From Burkholderia sp. WP9 (GTDB taxonomy: Bacteria; Pseudomonadota; Gammaproteobacteria; Burkholderiales; Burkholderiaceae): a stretch of DNA of 64,000 bases. The notes beneath the pieces were generated by a model. The model was not told where the DNA came from. It ran no database searches and saw only the letters and a program-made list of their open reading frames with translations. The stretch spans positions 4,697,245 through 4,761,244 of the forward strand of contig NZ_FNTG01000001.1 in assembly GCF_900104795.1 (NCBI RefSeq), given 5' to 3'. The position numbers were made by a program, and so were the translations under genes. Below, in pieces: positions 33,944 to 44,524 of the stretch; the first letter of the stretch is position 1, and each line of letters opens with the position of its first letter.

Positions 33944-35248
33944 ATGGAATTCCTCGATCTCGGACCGTTCTCCCGCGCGTCCGGCACGATTCGTCTGCCA
34001 GGTTCGAAGAGCATCTCGAACCGGGTGCTGCTGCTCGCGGCGCTCGCCGAAGGCGAAACGACGATCACGAACCTGCTCGACTCCGACGACACCCGCGTGA
34101 TGCTCGACGCGCTCGAAAAACTCGGCGTGCGTCTGAGGCGCGACGGCGACACCTGCGTCGTGGCGGGCACGCGCGGCGCATTCACGGCGCGCACGGCCGA
34201 CCTGTTTCTCGGCAACGCCGGCACGGCAGTGCGTCCGCTGACGGCGGCGCTGGCGGTCAATGGTGGCGACTATCGAATTCACGGCGTGCCGCGCATGCAC
34301 GAACGGCCGATCGGCGATCTGGTCGACGGCCTGCGCCAGCTCGGCGCGAAGATCGATTACGAAGAGAACGAAGGCTATCCGCCGCTGCGGATTCGCCCCG
34401 GGCAGATCAACGCCGACGCGCCGATCACCGTGCGTGGCGACGTGTCGAGCCAGTTCCTGACGTCGCTTCTCATGACGCTGCCGCTGCTGCGCACCGAAAG
34501 CGGCGTGAGCACCGTGCAGGTGGACGGCGAACTGATCTCGAAGCCGTACATCGAGATCACCATCAAGCTGATGGAGCGCTTCGGCATCAAGGTCGAGCGC
34601 AATGGCTGGCATCAGTTCATCGTGCCGGCGGGGCAGCGGTATCAGTCGCCGGGCACGATCATGGTGGAGGGCGATGCGTCGTCCGCTTCGTACTTTCTCG
34701 CGGCCGGCGCCCTCGGCGGCGGGCCGTTGAGAGTGGAGGGCGTTGGCCGCGCGAGCATTCAGGGCGACGTCGGCTTTGCCGATGCGCTGATCAGGATGGG
34801 CGCGAACCTGCAGATGGGCGACGACTGGATCGAAGTGCGCGGCGTCGGTCACGACAACGGCAAGCTCGAGCCGATCGACATGGACTGCAATCTGATTCCC
34901 GACGCTGCCATGACGATTGCCGTCGCGGCCCTGTTCGCCGACGGCGCGACCACGCTGCGCAATATCGCCAGCTGGCGCGTGAAGGAAACCGACCGGCTCG
35001 CCGCGATGGCGACCGAACTGCGCAAGGTCGGCGCCAAAGTGCAGGAGGGCGAGGACTTCATCGTCATCGAACCGCCTGAAAAGCTGATCCCGAACGCCGC
35101 CATCGACACCTACGACGATCACCGCATGGCCATGTGCTTTTCGCTGGTGAGTCTCGGCGGCGTGCCGGTGCGGATCAACGACCCGAAGTGCGTCGGCAAG
35201 ACCTTTCCCGATTATTTCGAGCGCTTCATTGCGCTTGCTCAACCCTGA
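33944..35248 (+). CDS. aroA: 5-enolpyruvylshikimate-3-phosphate synthase
   Basis: A 434-residue EPSP synthase joining shikimate-3-phosphate and PEP. Family motifs: [40 protein letters not shown], and the C-terminal [20 protein letters not shown] and [17 protein letters not shown]. The LGNAGTAxRPL motif is the class I (glyphosate-sensitive) type. ATG 33944 follows tyrA by 19 bases. Confidence 0.98.
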   Translation: MEFLDLGPFSRASGTIRLPGSKSISNRVLLLAALAEGETTITNLLDSDDTRVMLDALEKLGVRLRRDGDTCVVAGTRGAFTARTADLFLGNAGTAVRPLTAALAVNGGDYRIHGVPRMHERPIGDLVDGLRQLGAKIDYEENEGYPPLRIRPGQINADAPITVRGDVSSQFLTSLLMTLPLLRTESGVSTVQVDGELISKPYIEITIKLMERFGIKVERNGWHQFIVPAGQRYQSPGTIMVEGDASSASYFLAAGALGGGPLRVEGVGRASIQGDVGFADALIRMGANLQMGDDWIEVRGVGHDNGKLEPIDMDCNLIPDAAMTIAVAALFADGATTLRNIASWRVKETDRLAAMATELRKVGAKVQEGEDFIVIEPPEKLIPNAAIDTYDDHRMAMCFSLVSLGGVPVRINDPKCVGKTFPDYFERFIALAQP

Positions 35249-35283
35249 TTCGACCCCGAATCGACCGACGTGCGACTTTTTCG

Positions 35284-35970
35284 ATGAAACCGACCCGTCC
35301 CTTTCACCAGACGCCCGTCATTACGATCGACGGCCCGAGTGCCTCCGGCAAAGGCACCGTGGCCGCGCTGGTTGCCGCAAGCCTCGGCTTCCACTTGCTG
35401 GACAGCGGCGCGCTGTACCGTCTCGCCGCGCTCGCCAGCCTGCGCTACAACATTGCGGCGCACGATGCCGACGCGCTGACGAAGCTGATCGACGATCTGC
35501 ATATCACTTTTCGCGAAGGGCTGGCGCAGCTCGACGGTGTCGATGTATCGGCCGAGATTCGCGCCGAGGAAGTCGGCAGCCGCGCCTCGGCGATCGCTGT
35601 GCACGCGCCGGTGCGTACCGCGCTGGTGGCGCGCCAGCGGGCTTTTCGTAAGGAACCGGGGCTGGTTGCCGACGGCCGCGACATGGGCACCGTGATCTTC
35701 CAGGACGCCGTGCTGAAGGTGTTCATGACCGCCAGCGTGGAGGCCCGCGCGGCGCGCCGGCATAAGCAATTGATCCAAAAAGGATTTTCTGCTAATATAC
35801 ATGACTTGCTCCGGGATTTGCGTGAGCGCGACGAGCGCGACAGTCAGCGCGTAGCCGCGCCACTCAAGCCTGCAGCGGATGCAAAGCTGCTTGATACCTC
35901 CGCATTGTCGGTCGACCAGGCGGTCGAGCAGGTGGTGCAATGGTATGAAGCTTTGGTCCCGCATGCCTGA
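35284..35970 (+). CDS. cmk: Cytidylate kinase
   Basis: A 228-residue NMP kinase phosphorylating CMP/dCMP. P-loop [20 protein letters not shown], substrate region [14 protein letters not shown] and [20 protein letters not shown], and the lid with [10 protein letters not shown]. The region coding for [16 protein letters not shown] is unusually A/T-rich for this genome and contains a good internal promoter for rpsA (separate entry). Lies between aroA and rpsA, the order conserved in many proteobacteria. Confidence 0.97.
   Translation: MKPTRPFHQTPVITIDGPSASGKGTVAALVAASLGFHLLDSGALYRLAALASLRYNIAAHDADALTKLIDDLHITFREGLAQLDGVDVSAEIRAEEVGSRASAIAVHAPVRTALVARQRAFRKEPGLVADGRDMGTVIFQDAVLKVFMTASVEARAARRHKQLIQKGFSANIHDLLRDLRERDERDSQRVAAPLKPAADAKLLDTSALSVDQAVEQVVQWYEALVPHA
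35770..35798 (+). promoter_or_regulatory. Promoter inside cmk for rpsA
   Basis: TTGATC (35770-35775), a 17-base spacer and TAATAT (35793-35798) lie in an A/T-rich island within cmk, about 350 bases before rpsA. rpsA transcription from within cmk is known in E. coli. Confidence 0.55.
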
Positions 35971-36029
35971 TGAAAGTGCGAGTTGTGCTTCAGGTGTGGG
36001 CGCAGTAGAAGTCCGTTGTCAGTAGGTGT

Positions 36030-36046
36030 TTCGCGATCGTCGCGAA
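36030..36046 (+). promoter_or_regulatory. Hairpin in the rpsA leader
   Basis: TTCGCGA-TCG-TCGCGAA is a perfect 7-bp stem with a 3-base loop, about 105 bases before rpsA. S1 autoregulates through leader structure in E. coli, so a regulatory role is possible. Confidence 0.35.
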
Positions 36047-36150
36047 GCTTGTATTAACCCTTTAACCCCGCGTGGCATTCGCACACTAGCCGTTATTGCT
36101 GACCATCCGGCCAGCCGGGCACCGCGAGAACCATGCAAATTTTGATTTTT

Positions 36151-37866
36151 ATGTCCGACCTGCAAACCTCTACCCCGAATACCGAATCTTTTGCGGCTCT
36201 GTTCGAAGAGTCGCTGACCAAGCAAGACATGCGCGCCGGCGAAGTGATCTCCGCCGAAGTCGTGCGTGTTGACCACAACTTCGTGGTCGTCAACGCTGGT
36301 CTCAAGTCCGAAGCCTACATCCCGCTCGAAGAGTTCCTGAACGACGCGGGCGAGGTAGAAGTGCAGGCGGGCGACTTCGTTTCCGTCGCGATCGACGCGC
36401 TGGAAAACGGCTATGGCGACACGATCCTGTCGCGCGACAAGGCGAAGCGCCTGGCTTCGTGGCTGTCGCTGGAAAAGGCTCTCGACAACAACGAACTCGT
36501 GACCGGCACGATCACGGGCAAGGTCAAGGGCGGCATGACCGTCATGGTCAACGGCATCCGCGCGTTCCTGCCGGGTTCGCTGGTTGACACGCGTCCGGTC
36601 AAGGACACGACCCCGTACGAAGGCAAGACGCTGGAATTCCGCGTCATCAAGCTCGACCGCAAGCGTAACAACGTCGTGCTGTCGCGTCGTGCCGTGATCG
36701 AAGCGACCCAAGGCGAAGAGCGCGCAAAGCTGCTCGAAACGCTGAAGGAAGGCGCGATCGTGGAAGGCGTGGTGAAGAACATCACCGATTACGGCGCGTT
36801 CGTGGACCTCGGCGGTATCGACGGCCTGCTGCACATCACCGACATCGCATGGCGTCGTGTTCGTCACCCGAGCGAAGTGCTGTCGGTTGGCCAGGAAGTC
36901 ACCGCGAAGATCCTCAAGTTCGACCAAGAGAAGAACCGAGTTTCGCTGGGCATCAAGCAACTGGGCGACGATCCGTGGGAAGGCATTTCGCGCCGTTACC
37001 CGTCGGGCACGCGCCTGTTCGGTAAGGTCACCAATATCACCGACTACGGCGCATTCGTCGAAGTCGAATCGGGCATCGAAGGCCTGGTTCACGTGTCGGA
37101 AATGGACTGGACGAACAAGAACGTTGCACCGTCGAAGGTTGTGCAACTGGGCGACGAAGTCGAAGTCATGGTTCTCGAAATCGACGAAGACCGCCGCCGT
37201 ATCAGCCTCGGCATGAAGCAATGCAAGCCGAACCCGTGGGACGACTTCAGCCGCAACTTCAAGAAGGGCGACAAGCTGCAAGGCGCGATCAAGTCGATCA
37301 CCGACTTCGGCGTCTTCATCGGTCTGCCGGGCGGCATCGACGGTCTGGTTCACCTGTCGGACCTGTCGTGGTCGGAAACGGGCGAAGAAGCAGTTCGCAA
37401 GTACAAGAAGGGCGACGAAGTGGAAGCGATCGTTCTCGGCATCGACGTCGAGAAGGAACGCATTTCGCTGGGCATCAAGCAGCTCGAAGGCGACCCGTTC
37501 AGCAACTTCGTTGCCATGAACGACAAGGGTTCGATCGTCGACGGCGTGGTCAAGTCGGTGGACGCGAAGGGTGCCGTGGTTCAGCTGTCGGCTGAAGTCG
37601 AAGGCTACCTGCGCGCTTCGGAAATCGCACAAGATCGCGTGGAAGATGCTCGCAACGTGCTGAAGGACGGCGACAAGGTCAACGCGATGATCATCAACAT
37701 CGATCGCAAGTCGCGTGGCATCAACCTGTCGATCAAGGCCAAGGATTCGGCTGAGCAACAGGAAGCGATCCGCGGCCTGGCTTCGTCGGACTCGAGCTCG
37801 GCTGCTACCGGCACGACGAACCTCGGCGCGCTGCTGAAGGCCAAGCTCGACGGCCAGAACCAGTAA
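36151..37866 (+). CDS. rpsA: 30S ribosomal protein S1
   Basis: A 571-residue protein with six S1/OB-fold repeats (for example [60 protein letters not shown]), the last two diverged. It binds mRNA at the 30S platform. Of the two in-frame starts, ATG 36151 ([10 protein letters not shown]) matches the family; ATG 36133 adds MQILIF. Neither has a strong Shine-Dalgarno, as is common for rpsA. Followed by ihfB. Confidence 0.98.
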   Translation: MSDLQTSTPNTESFAALFEESLTKQDMRAGEVISAEVVRVDHNFVVVNAGLKSEAYIPLEEFLNDAGEVEVQAGDFVSVAIDALENGYGDTILSRDKAKRLASWLSLEKALDNNELVTGTITGKVKGGMTVMVNGIRAFLPGSLVDTRPVKDTTPYEGKTLEFRVIKLDRKRNNVVLSRRAVIEATQGEERAKLLETLKEGAIVEGVVKNITDYGAFVDLGGIDGLLHITDIAWRRVRHPSEVLSVGQEVTAKILKFDQEKNRVSLGIKQLGDDPWEGISRRYPSGTRLFGKVTNITDYGAFVEVESGIEGLVHVSEMDWTNKNVAPSKVVQLGDEVEVMVLEIDEDRRRISLGMKQCKPNPWDDFSRNFKKGDKLQGAIKSITDFGVFIGLPGGIDGLVHLSDLSWSETGEEAVRKYKKGDEVEAIVLGIDVEKERISLGIKQLEGDPFSNFVAMNDKGSIVDGVVKSVDAKGAVVQLSAEVEGYLRASEIAQDRVEDARNVLKDGDKVNAMIINIDRKSRGINLSIKAKDSAEQQEAIRGLASSDSSSAATGTTNLGALLKAKLDGQNQ

Positions 37867-37887
37867 GCCTGAGAGGTCTGCTGCAGT

Positions 37888-38211
37888 ATGACCAAATCGG
37901 AATTGGTCGCCCAGCTGGCTACGCGATTTCCGCAACTTGTTCTTAAAGATGCGGATTTCGCGGTGAAGACGATGCTTGATGCGATGTCGGAGGCGCTTGC
38001 CAACGGTCATCGCATCGAAATTCGTGGCTTCGGCAGCTTCGGCCTTAACCGCCGTCCCTCCCGCGTCGGGCGTAATCCGAAGTCGGGCGAGAAGGTGTTG
38101 GTACCTGAGAAGTACGTACCGCACTTCAAGCCGGGCAAGGAATTGCGCGAGCGGGTAGATCGTCGCGCGGGCGAGCCGCTGAAGGCCGAAGAGCCGGATG
38201 ACGACCTGTAA
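37888..38211 (+). CDS. ihfB: Integration host factor beta subunit
   Basis: A 107-residue HU/IHF family protein ([20 protein letters not shown]). The minor-groove-intercalating beta arm is visible as [20 protein letters not shown], preceded by [17 protein letters not shown]. The C-terminal PDDDL extension is Burkholderia-like. Directly follows rpsA, as in E. coli; GAGAGGT lies upstream of the ATG. Confidence 0.97.
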   Translation: MTKSELVAQLATRFPQLVLKDADFAVKTMLDAMSEALANGHRIEIRGFGSFGLNRRPSRVGRNPKSGEKVLVPEKYVPHFKPGKELRERVDRRAGEPLKAEEPDDDL

Positions 38212-38282
38212 ATGCTTCGCTGTGTTATTTGCAGCGTGGCATGGGTAGCGTCAGCGGCCAAAGCCAGTCGGCAAAAGACCAG

Positions 38283-38310
38283 AAAAAGCGCCTTCGGGTG
38301 CTTTTTTTTT
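38283..38310 (+). terminator. Intrinsic terminator after ihfB
   Basis: AAAAAGCGCC (38283-38292) pairs, with wobbles, with GGGTGCTTTTT, and the T-run extends to nine bases (38302-38310). Confidence 0.85.
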
Positions 38311-38609
38311 GTCTGTACGTTTTGCACGTGCGGATTCACTTGGATCGACGTGCGATTGGCTGGTAGCGCCTCCCGCCGAGCCGTCTAAGCGCGTGACTAC
38401 CCAATCACCCAATCTCCGACTCTCCAGCGCGCGTAGCCGTTTGCGGCAAGATGTAGCACGATAAAGCCCCGTAAGCCCGTAATCCGCCAGTTCCTGCCCA
38501 GCCGCGAGGGCTTCAATTACAATACGGGTCACTTCGGCGCGGGCAACACCGTGGCGCGACGCGTCATCAAGCCGGCGTCACCCCGCAACTGCCGTCAAGA
38601 GACCTATAC

Positions 38610-38903
38610 ATGAAATTTATCGTCTGGCTGATCCGTGTGCTGGTGTTCGTGCTGCTGCTGGTGCTGGCGCTCTCCAACACACAACCTGCTACGCTGAATT
38701 TCCTCGCCGGCTACGCATGGTCGGCGCCGTTGATCCTGATCGGCCTCGCGTTCTTCGTGGTAGGGCTGCTGGCTGGGCTGGTGTCGTCGATGCCGGCCAT
38801 GGTGCGCTTGCGCATGGAAAACGGCCGGCTCAAACGCGAGTTGCGCGTGGCGCGCGAAACCCCGGTCGTGGTCGAACAGCCGCCCATGCCGCCGCTGATC
38901 TGA
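38610..38903 (+). CDS. lapA: LapA-domain inner membrane protein
   Basis: A 97-residue protein with two membrane spans (residues 3-20 and about 38-60) and a cytoplasmic helical tail rich in Arg/Glu (RLRMENGRLKRELRVARETP), ending in Pro-rich PPMPPLI. It matches LapA/YciS (DUF1049), which acts with LapB in controlling LPS synthesis. 67 bases upstream of lapB, same strand. Confidence 0.9.
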   Translation: MKFIVWLIRVLVFVLLLVLALSNTQPATLNFLAGYAWSAPLILIGLAFFVVGLLAGLVSSMPAMVRLRMENGRLKRELRVARETPVVVEQPPMPPLI

Positions 38904-38970
38904 ATTCCCTTCGCCGCGCGCATGAGCGCGGCTTTCCGTCTTCGCTTTCCCGCACATTTGCATTTATCGC

Positions 38971-40146
38971 ATGGATCTAGACTTCTGGTGGCTGCTTGTC
39001 ATACCCGTCGCTTTCGCGTTTGGCTGGATGGCTGCGCGCTACGACCTCAAGACGCTGCTGTCTGAAAGCGCCAACCTGCCGCGCTCGTATTTTCGCGGCC
39101 TGAATTTCCTGCTCAACGAGCAGCCGGACCAGGCGATCGACGCGTTCATCGAAGTGGTCAAGCTCGATCCGGAAACGGTCGAACTGCACTTCGCGCTGGG
39201 CAACCTGTTCCGTCGCCGCGGTGAAACGGATCGCGCGATTCGCGTGCATCAGAATCTGTTGAGCCGTGCCGACCTGCCGGTCAGCGAGCGCGATCATGCG
39301 CTCTATGAGTTGGGGCAGGATTTCCTGAAAGCGGGCTTGCTCGATCGCGCCGAAGAAACCTTCCGCTCGCTCGAAACCGGCGACTATGCGCTCGGCGCGC
39401 AGCGCGCGCTTCTCACCATCTACGAAATCGAGAAGGACTGGGTCAAGTCGATCGACACGGCCCGTCATCTGGAAACGATGGGTGCGGAGTCGCTCGACAA
39501 GGAAATCGCGCAGTTCCACTGCGAACTCGCGCAGGAAGCGCTGCAACAGAAGAAGCCCGACGAGGCCCGCCGTCAGCTCGGTTTCGCGTTGAAGGCGAAC
39601 CCGACCAATGTGCGCGCCACGATCCTGTTCGGCGACGTCGACGCGGCCGGCGGCGCGCCGGAAGCGGCGATCGCCCAATGGCGGCGGGTGGAGGAGCAGA
39701 ATCCGGCTTATCTGCCGCTGGTCGCGGAAAAGCTGATGAAGGCCTACGAGGCGCTCGGCCGTCCGCAAGATGGCGCCGATCTGCTCACCACGTGGGTGGA
39801 CCGCTATCCGACCAACGATCTGCTCGACGTGGCTTACCAGCACGTCGCATCGCTGCGCGGACCCGAGGCCGCGCATGCGCTGGCGCGCTCGCAAATGCAG
39901 AAGTCGCCAAATCTGGCGGGCATGACGCGGCTGCTCGAGGCGCAGGAAGCCGTCGCGGAAGAACCGCGCCGCAGCGAACTCGAACTGATGCGCACGCTGA
40001 TTCGCCAGCGCACCAAAAATCTGCCACGGTATACGTGCCAGAATTGCGGTTTCAGGGCGCGGCTTTTTTACTGGCAGTGCCCGGGTTGCAGCGGTTGGGA
40101 AACCTATGCGCCGCGCCGGGTCGAGCCGATCACCGCGTCGAACTGA
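38971..40146 (+). CDS. lapB: LPS assembly protein LapB (YciM)
   Basis: A 391-residue protein with an N-terminal membrane anchor (FWWLLVIPVAFAFGWMAARY), a cytoplasmic TPR array (about residues 35-340; SYFRGLNFLLNEQPDQAIDA is the first unit) and a C-terminal rubredoxin-like zinc knuckle (YTCQNCGFRARLFYWQCPGC). In E. coli LapB promotes FtsH-mediated degradation of LpxC. Paired with lapA. Confidence 0.95.
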   Translation: MDLDFWWLLVIPVAFAFGWMAARYDLKTLLSESANLPRSYFRGLNFLLNEQPDQAIDAFIEVVKLDPETVELHFALGNLFRRRGETDRAIRVHQNLLSRADLPVSERDHALYELGQDFLKAGLLDRAEETFRSLETGDYALGAQRALLTIYEIEKDWVKSIDTARHLETMGAESLDKEIAQFHCELAQEALQQKKPDEARRQLGFALKANPTNVRATILFGDVDAAGGAPEAAIAQWRRVEEQNPAYLPLVAEKLMKAYEALGRPQDGADLLTTWVDRYPTNDLLDVAYQHVASLRGPEAAHALARSQMQKSPNLAGMTRLLEAQEAVAEEPRRSELELMRTLIRQRTKNLPRYTCQNCGFRARLFYWQCPGCSGWETYAPRRVEPITASN

Positions 40147-40293
40147 CACGCGGGTGGTCACGCCGGGTCCAGCCACGCGCTCGCGCCGCGAATCCGCGCG
40201 TGGCAAGCGTCCCCGCGCGGGCGGATCTCGCAACCTGTTCATGACCGGCTTTATCGCCGGGAATCATCACCGGAACCTTCTACCGGAAAGCGT

Positions 40294-41697
40294 ATGAAAA
40301 TCACCATTATCGGCACGGGCTATGTGGGTCTCGTCACCGGCGCGTGCCTCGCCGAGATCGGCCACGACGTTTTCTGTCTGGACGTCGATCCGCGCAAGAT
40401 CGAAATCCTCAACAACGGCGGCGTGCCGATTCACGAGCCCGGCTTGCAGGAGATGATCGCCCGCACGCGCGCGGCGCGCCGCATCACGTTTTCCACGGAT
40501 GTCGAAGCCAGCGTCGCGCACGGCGACGTGCAGTTCATCGCCGTCGGCACGCCCCCGGACGAAGACGGTTCGGCCGATCTGCAATACGTGCTCGAAGCGG
40601 CCCGCAACATTGGCCGCACGATGAACGGCTTCAAGGTGATCGTCGACAAATCGACGGTACCGGTCGGCACCGCGCAGCGTGTGCGCGCGGTGGTCGAAGA
40701 AGAACTGGCCAAACGCGGACTCGCGGGCAGCGCGCAACATCGCTTCTCGGTGGTGTCCAATCCCGAATTCCTGAAGGAAGGCGCGGCGGTCGACGACTTC
40801 ATGCGCCCCGACCGCATCGTGATCGGCCTGGATGAAGACGAAGCCGGCCTGCGCGCGCGCGAACTGATGAAGCGTCTGTACGCGCCGTTCAACCGCAATC
40901 ACGAACGCACGCTCTACATGGACGTGCGCTCGGCCGAATTCACCAAATACGCCGCCAATGCGATGCTCGCCACGCGCATCTCGTTCATGAACGAAATGTC
41001 GAATCTGGCGGACCGCGTCGGCGCGGATATCGAAGCGGTGCGCCGCGGCATCGGCTCCGATCCGCGCATCGGCTATCACTTCCTGTATGCCGGTTGCGGC
41101 TACGGCGGCTCGTGTTTCCCGAAAGACGTCCAGGCGCTGATCCGCACGGCTAGCGAGAGCGGCCACAATCTGCGCATCCTCGAAGCGGTCGAGGAAGTGA
41201 ACGACAAGCAGAAAGACGTGCTGGTGCATAAGATCACGGCCAAGCTCGGCGATGATCTGAGCGGTCGCATATTCGCCGTGTGGGGTCTTGCGTTCAAGCC
41301 GAATACCGACGACATGCGCGAGGCGCCGAGCCGTCGCCTGATCGCGGAACTGCTCGCGCGCGGCGCCCACGTGCGTGCGTACGATCCGGTTGCGGTGACC
41401 GAAGCGCGCCGCGTGTTCGCGATGGATCTGCATGACGTGCCGGACCAGTTCGCGCGTCTCACCTTCGCTGGCACGCAGGACGAAACGTTGACGGACGCCG
41501 ACGCGCTCGTGATCGTGACCGAATGGAAAGAATTCAAGAGCCCGGATTTCGTGCATCTGAAATCGGTGCTGAAGTCGCCGCTGATTTTCGACGGACGCAA
41601 CCTGTACGAACCGGACGCGATGACCGAACTCGGCATCGACTATCACTCGATTGGACGCCCTTATGCCCAACCCTCTGAACTTCCGGCCAATGCCTGA
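40294..41697 (+). CDS. ugd: UDP-glucose 6-dehydrogenase
   Basis: A 467-residue enzyme oxidising UDP-glucose to UDP-glucuronate for LPS or capsule sugars. N-terminal NAD motif [28 protein letters not shown] region, NPEFLKEG, and the catalytic cysteine in [16 protein letters not shown]. The second Rossmann domain is visible around [17 protein letters not shown]. In Burkholderia this product also feeds aminoarabinose modification of lipid A. Its end overlaps the possible starts of the next gene. Confidence 0.96.
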   Translation: MKITIIGTGYVGLVTGACLAEIGHDVFCLDVDPRKIEILNNGGVPIHEPGLQEMIARTRAARRITFSTDVEASVAHGDVQFIAVGTPPDEDGSADLQYVLEAARNIGRTMNGFKVIVDKSTVPVGTAQRVRAVVEEELAKRGLAGSAQHRFSVVSNPEFLKEGAAVDDFMRPDRIVIGLDEDEAGLRARELMKRLYAPFNRNHERTLYMDVRSAEFTKYAANAMLATRISFMNEMSNLADRVGADIEAVRRGIGSDPRIGYHFLYAGCGYGGSCFPKDVQALIRTASESGHNLRILEAVEEVNDKQKDVLVHKITAKLGDDLSGRIFAVWGLAFKPNTDDMREAPSRRLIAELLARGAHVRAYDPVAVTEARRVFAMDLHDVPDQFARLTFAGTQDETLTDADALVIVTEWKEFKSPDFVHLKSVLKSPLIFDGRNLYEPDAMTELGIDYHSIGRPYAQPSELPANA

Positions 41698-42670
41698 GAC
41701 CGTGCCCGGCGCCATCCCGTCCACGCCCGCGCCGCAGCTCACCGTCGTGCCGCGCGAACAGCTCGCCGCGGCGCGCGTGCTGGTGGTGGGCGACGTCATG
41801 CTCGATCGCTACTGGTTCGGCGACGTGAATCGCATTTCGCCGGAAGCGCCGGTGCCGGTCGTGCACGTGCAGCGTCAGGAAGACCGCTTGGGCGGCGCGG
41901 CGAACGTCGCGCGCAACGCGGTTGCGCTCGGCGCTCAAGCAGGCTTGCTATGCGTGGTCGGCCATGACGAACCTGGCGAGCGCATCGTGCAGTTGCTGAA
42001 CGAAAGCGGCGTGAAGCCCTATCTCGAGCGTGACCCGGCGCTTCTCACCACGATCAAGCTGCGTGTGCTGTCGCGCCAGCAACAGCTGCTGCGCGTCGAC
42101 TTCGAAAACTCGCCGGCGCACGAAGTGCTGCTCGCCGGTCTCGCACGATTCGACGAACTGCTGCCGTCGCACGACGTGATCCTGATGTCCGACTACGCGA
42201 AGGGCGGCCTGACCCACGTCACGCAGATGATCGCGAAGGCGCATGCGGCGGGCAAGCCGGTGCTGGTCGATCCGAAGGGCGACGACTGGGAACGCTATCG
42301 TGGCGCGACGCTGATCACGCCGAACCGCGCCGAATTGCGCGAGGTGATTGGCCAGTGGAAATCGGAAGAAGATCTGCTCGCGCGCGTGACGAAACTGCGC
42401 ACCGATCTTCAGTTCAAGGCGTTGCTGCTGACGCGCTCGGAAGAGGGCATGACGCTCTTCTCGGACGACGGCGTCCTGCACGCATCGGCGGTCGCACGCG
42501 AAGTGTATGATGTCTCGGGCGCGGGCGACACCGTGATCGCCACGCTTGCCGCGATGCTCGGTGCGGGCCTCACGCTGGTCGAGGCGGTCGGGCTCGCGAA
42601 TCGCGCGGCCGGCATCGTGGTCGGCAAACTCGGCACTGCCACCGTCGACTACGACGAACTTTTTCATTGA
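41690..42670 (+). CDS. hldA: D-glycero-beta-D-manno-heptose-7-phosphate kinase
   Basis: A PfkB-family sugar kinase (326 residues from ATG 41690, which overlaps the ugd stop; 335 from ATG 41663). The N-terminal [20 protein letters not shown] and [12 protein letters not shown] are typical of RfaE domain I, and the catalytic GAGDT motif lies in [17 protein letters not shown]. It phosphorylates heptose-7-phosphate in ADP-heptose synthesis for LPS inner core. The adenylyltransferase half of E. coli HldE is absent, so a separate hldC is expected elsewhere. Confidence 0.94.
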   Translation: MPETVPGAIPSTPAPQLTVVPREQLAAARVLVVGDVMLDRYWFGDVNRISPEAPVPVVHVQRQEDRLGGAANVARNAVALGAQAGLLCVVGHDEPGERIVQLLNESGVKPYLERDPALLTTIKLRVLSRQQQLLRVDFENSPAHEVLLAGLARFDELLPSHDVILMSDYAKGGLTHVTQMIAKAHAAGKPVLVDPKGDDWERYRGATLITPNRAELREVIGQWKSEEDLLARVTKLRTDLQFKALLLTRSEEGMTLFSDDGVLHASAVAREVYDVSGAGDTVIATLAAMLGAGLTLVEAVGLANRAAGIVVGKLGTATVDYDELFH

Positions 42671-42815
42671 TGCGGCCCGCCGGGTCCCTCGCCGTGCTTT
42701 TATCAACGGCGTGTAACAGGAACCCGCGCGGCGTCGACTGAACCTGTCGATCGGAGCGAGCGCACGGCGCTGACTCCGATCCCATGCCAAGCTCACTATC
42801 GCAGGATCATCAATC

Positions 42816-43808
42816 ATGACCCTCATCGTCACCGGCGCGGCCGGTTTTATCGGCAGCAATCTCGTGAAGGCGCTCAACGAGCGCGGTGAACAACGCATCA
42901 TCGCGGTCGACAATCTGACGCGCGCGGACAAATTCAAAAACCTCGTCGACTGCGAGATCGACGACTACCTCGACAAGACTGAGTTCGTCGAACGCTTCAA
43001 GCGCGGCGACTTCGGCAAGGTGCGCGCGATTTTCCACGAAGGCGCCTGCTCGGACACGATGGAAACCGACGGCCGCTACATGATGGACAACAACTTCCGC
43101 TACAGCCGCGAAGTGCTGGACGTCTGCCTCGCGCAGAACATCCAGTTCCTGTATGCGTCGTCGGCGGCAACGTATGGCGGCTCGAGCCGTTTCGTCGAAG
43201 AGCGCGAAGTCGAGCAGCCGCTGAACGTGTACGGCTACTCGAAGTTCCTGTTCGATCAGGTGATCCGCCGCGTGCTGCCCACCGCGAAAAGCCAGATTGC
43301 CGGCTTCCGTTATTTCAACGTCTACGGGCCGCGCGAAACGCATAAGGCGCGCATGGCGTCGGTGGCGTTCCACAACTTCAACCAGTTCCGCGCCGAGGGC
43401 AAGGTCAAGCTGTTCGGCGAATACAACGGCTATGCCGCGGGCGAACAGACGCGCGACTTCGTTTCGGTTGAAGACGTGGTGAAGGTCAACCTGTTCTTCT
43501 TCGACAATCCGGACAAATCGGGCATCTTCAATCTCGGCAGCGGCCGTGCGCAACCGTTCAACGACATTGCCAGCACGGTGGTCAACACGCTGCGCTCGCT
43601 CAACAACGAACCGGCGCTGTCGCTCGCGGATCAGGTGCAGCGCGGGCTGATCGAATACATTCCGTTCCCCGACGCCTTGCGCGGCAAGTACCAGTGCTTC
43701 ACGCAAGCGGATCAATCGAAGCTGCGCGCGGCCGGCTACGACGCGCCGTTCCTGAGTGTGCAGGAAGGTGTCGACCGTTATGTACGTTGGCTGTTCGGCC
43801 AGGTGTAA
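42816..43808 (+). CDS. hldD: ADP-L-glycero-D-manno-heptose 6-epimerase
   Basis: A 330-residue SDR epimerase (RfaD). N-terminal [20 protein letters not shown], the HldD-specific [20 protein letters not shown], catalytic Ser/Tyr-x3-Lys in ASSAATYGG and [10 protein letters not shown], and [28 protein letters not shown] precedes the ATG. It completes the ADP-heptose pathway with hldA. Confidence 0.97.
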   Translation: MTLIVTGAAGFIGSNLVKALNERGEQRIIAVDNLTRADKFKNLVDCEIDDYLDKTEFVERFKRGDFGKVRAIFHEGACSDTMETDGRYMMDNNFRYSREVLDVCLAQNIQFLYASSAATYGGSSRFVEEREVEQPLNVYGYSKFLFDQVIRRVLPTAKSQIAGFRYFNVYGPRETHKARMASVAFHNFNQFRAEGKVKLFGEYNGYAAGEQTRDFVSVEDVVKVNLFFFDNPDKSGIFNLGSGRAQPFNDIASTVVNTLRSLNNEPALSLADQVQRGLIEYIPFPDALRGKYQCFTQADQSKLRAAGYDAPFLSVQEGVDRYVRWLFGQV

Positions 43809-43832
43809 ATAATTCGGATCCCTCTTTAAACT

Positions 43833-43883
43833 GGAATCTCCCGGTTGGTGATGGTCGCCAACCGGTTGTACGAGGGAGATTCC
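43833..43883 (+). promoter_or_regulatory. Leader hairpin that pairs with the Shine-Dalgarno of the ComEA-like gene
   Basis: GGAATCTCCC (43833-43842) is the exact reverse complement of GGGAGATTCC (43874-43883), which contains the Shine-Dalgarno and ends three bases before the ATG. An inner stem GGTTGG/CCAACC (43843-43848/43858-43863) stacks on it. No T-run follows, so it is not a terminator. Confidence 0.6.
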
Positions 43884-43885
43884 AT

Positions 43886-44251
43886 ATGTTTCGAAAAATT
43901 CTGGTTACCGCGGCCATGCTCGCCGCTTTTGGCCACGCTTATGCGGCGGTCGACGTCAACACGGCTAATGAGGATGCGCTGCGCGGCATCAAGGGCATCG
44001 GTCCTGCCAAAGCGAAAGCCATTCTCGACGAGCGTGCAGCGCATGGTCCGTTCAAGGACCCGGCCGATCTCGGCAAGCGCGTCAAAGGCATGGGCGGGCA
44101 TACCGTCGAGCGCCTGCAGGCGGAGGGTCTCGCTATCGGTCCGGCTGGCGCGGCTGCTAACCCGCAGGCTGCGGCGTCTGCACAGACCAAAGGCGCGGCC
44201 GCTGCGGCCAACACGCCGAAGAACAACGCCACGGTGGCGGTGAAGAAATAG
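43886..44251 (+). CDS. ComEA-like helix-hairpin-helix DNA-binding exported protein
   Basis: A 121-residue protein: signal peptide ending GHAYA, then two helix-hairpin-helix motifs (VDVNTANEDALRGIKGIGPA and DPADLGKRVKGMGGHTVERL), followed by an Ala-rich low-complexity tail with a basic end (NATVAVKK). It matches ComEA-type periplasmic DNA-binding proteins that pull DNA in during natural transformation. ATG 43886 lies just after GAGGGAGA, which is buried in a perfect hairpin. Followed by a terminator at 44372. Confidence 0.88.
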   Translation: MFRKILVTAAMLAAFGHAYAAVDVNTANEDALRGIKGIGPAKAKAILDERAAHGPFKDPADLGKRVKGMGGHTVERLQAEGLAIGPAGAAANPQAAASAQTKGAAAAANTPKNNATVAVKK

Positions 44252-44371
44252 CCTCACGCGCAGCTGGCGCGCGGGCCTGCTGGGCCGTGCGGCGGCTGCG
44301 TCGCCCTGATTTTCCCTTCATGGTCGGAGTCGTCAAGAACGCTCCTTCAGCTGTCATGCAGATGACTGGCT

Positions 44372-44398
44372 CCCGCGGTTCTCAGCCGCGGGCTTTTT
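44372..44398 (+). terminator. Intrinsic terminator after the ComEA-like gene
   Basis: CCCGCGG (44372-44378) pairs with CCGCGGG (44386-44392), followed by CTTTTT. Confidence 0.8.
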
Positions 44399-44524
44399 GT
44401 GCTGCGTCGGCTCGCCGACGGGCGCCTGCATCCATGCGCTCAGAAGGGCCGCACGGCAGCCGCGTGCACGGTGGTTTAGAATCGATGGATTGAGACTTTG
44501 CGCGGCGACAGCACCAGAACCAAT

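Noticed and set aside
36019..38124. A 701-codon open frame on the minus strand opposite rpsA-ihfB
   Set aside because: It mirrors the strongly coding rpsA and ihfB frames, is Arg/His/Asp-rich, and has no domain or ribosome site; high-GC genes commonly leave antisense frames open.
40267..41799. A 510-codon minus-strand frame opposite ugd
   Set aside because: Antisense shadow of ugd with His/Arg/Asp bias and no recognisable domain.
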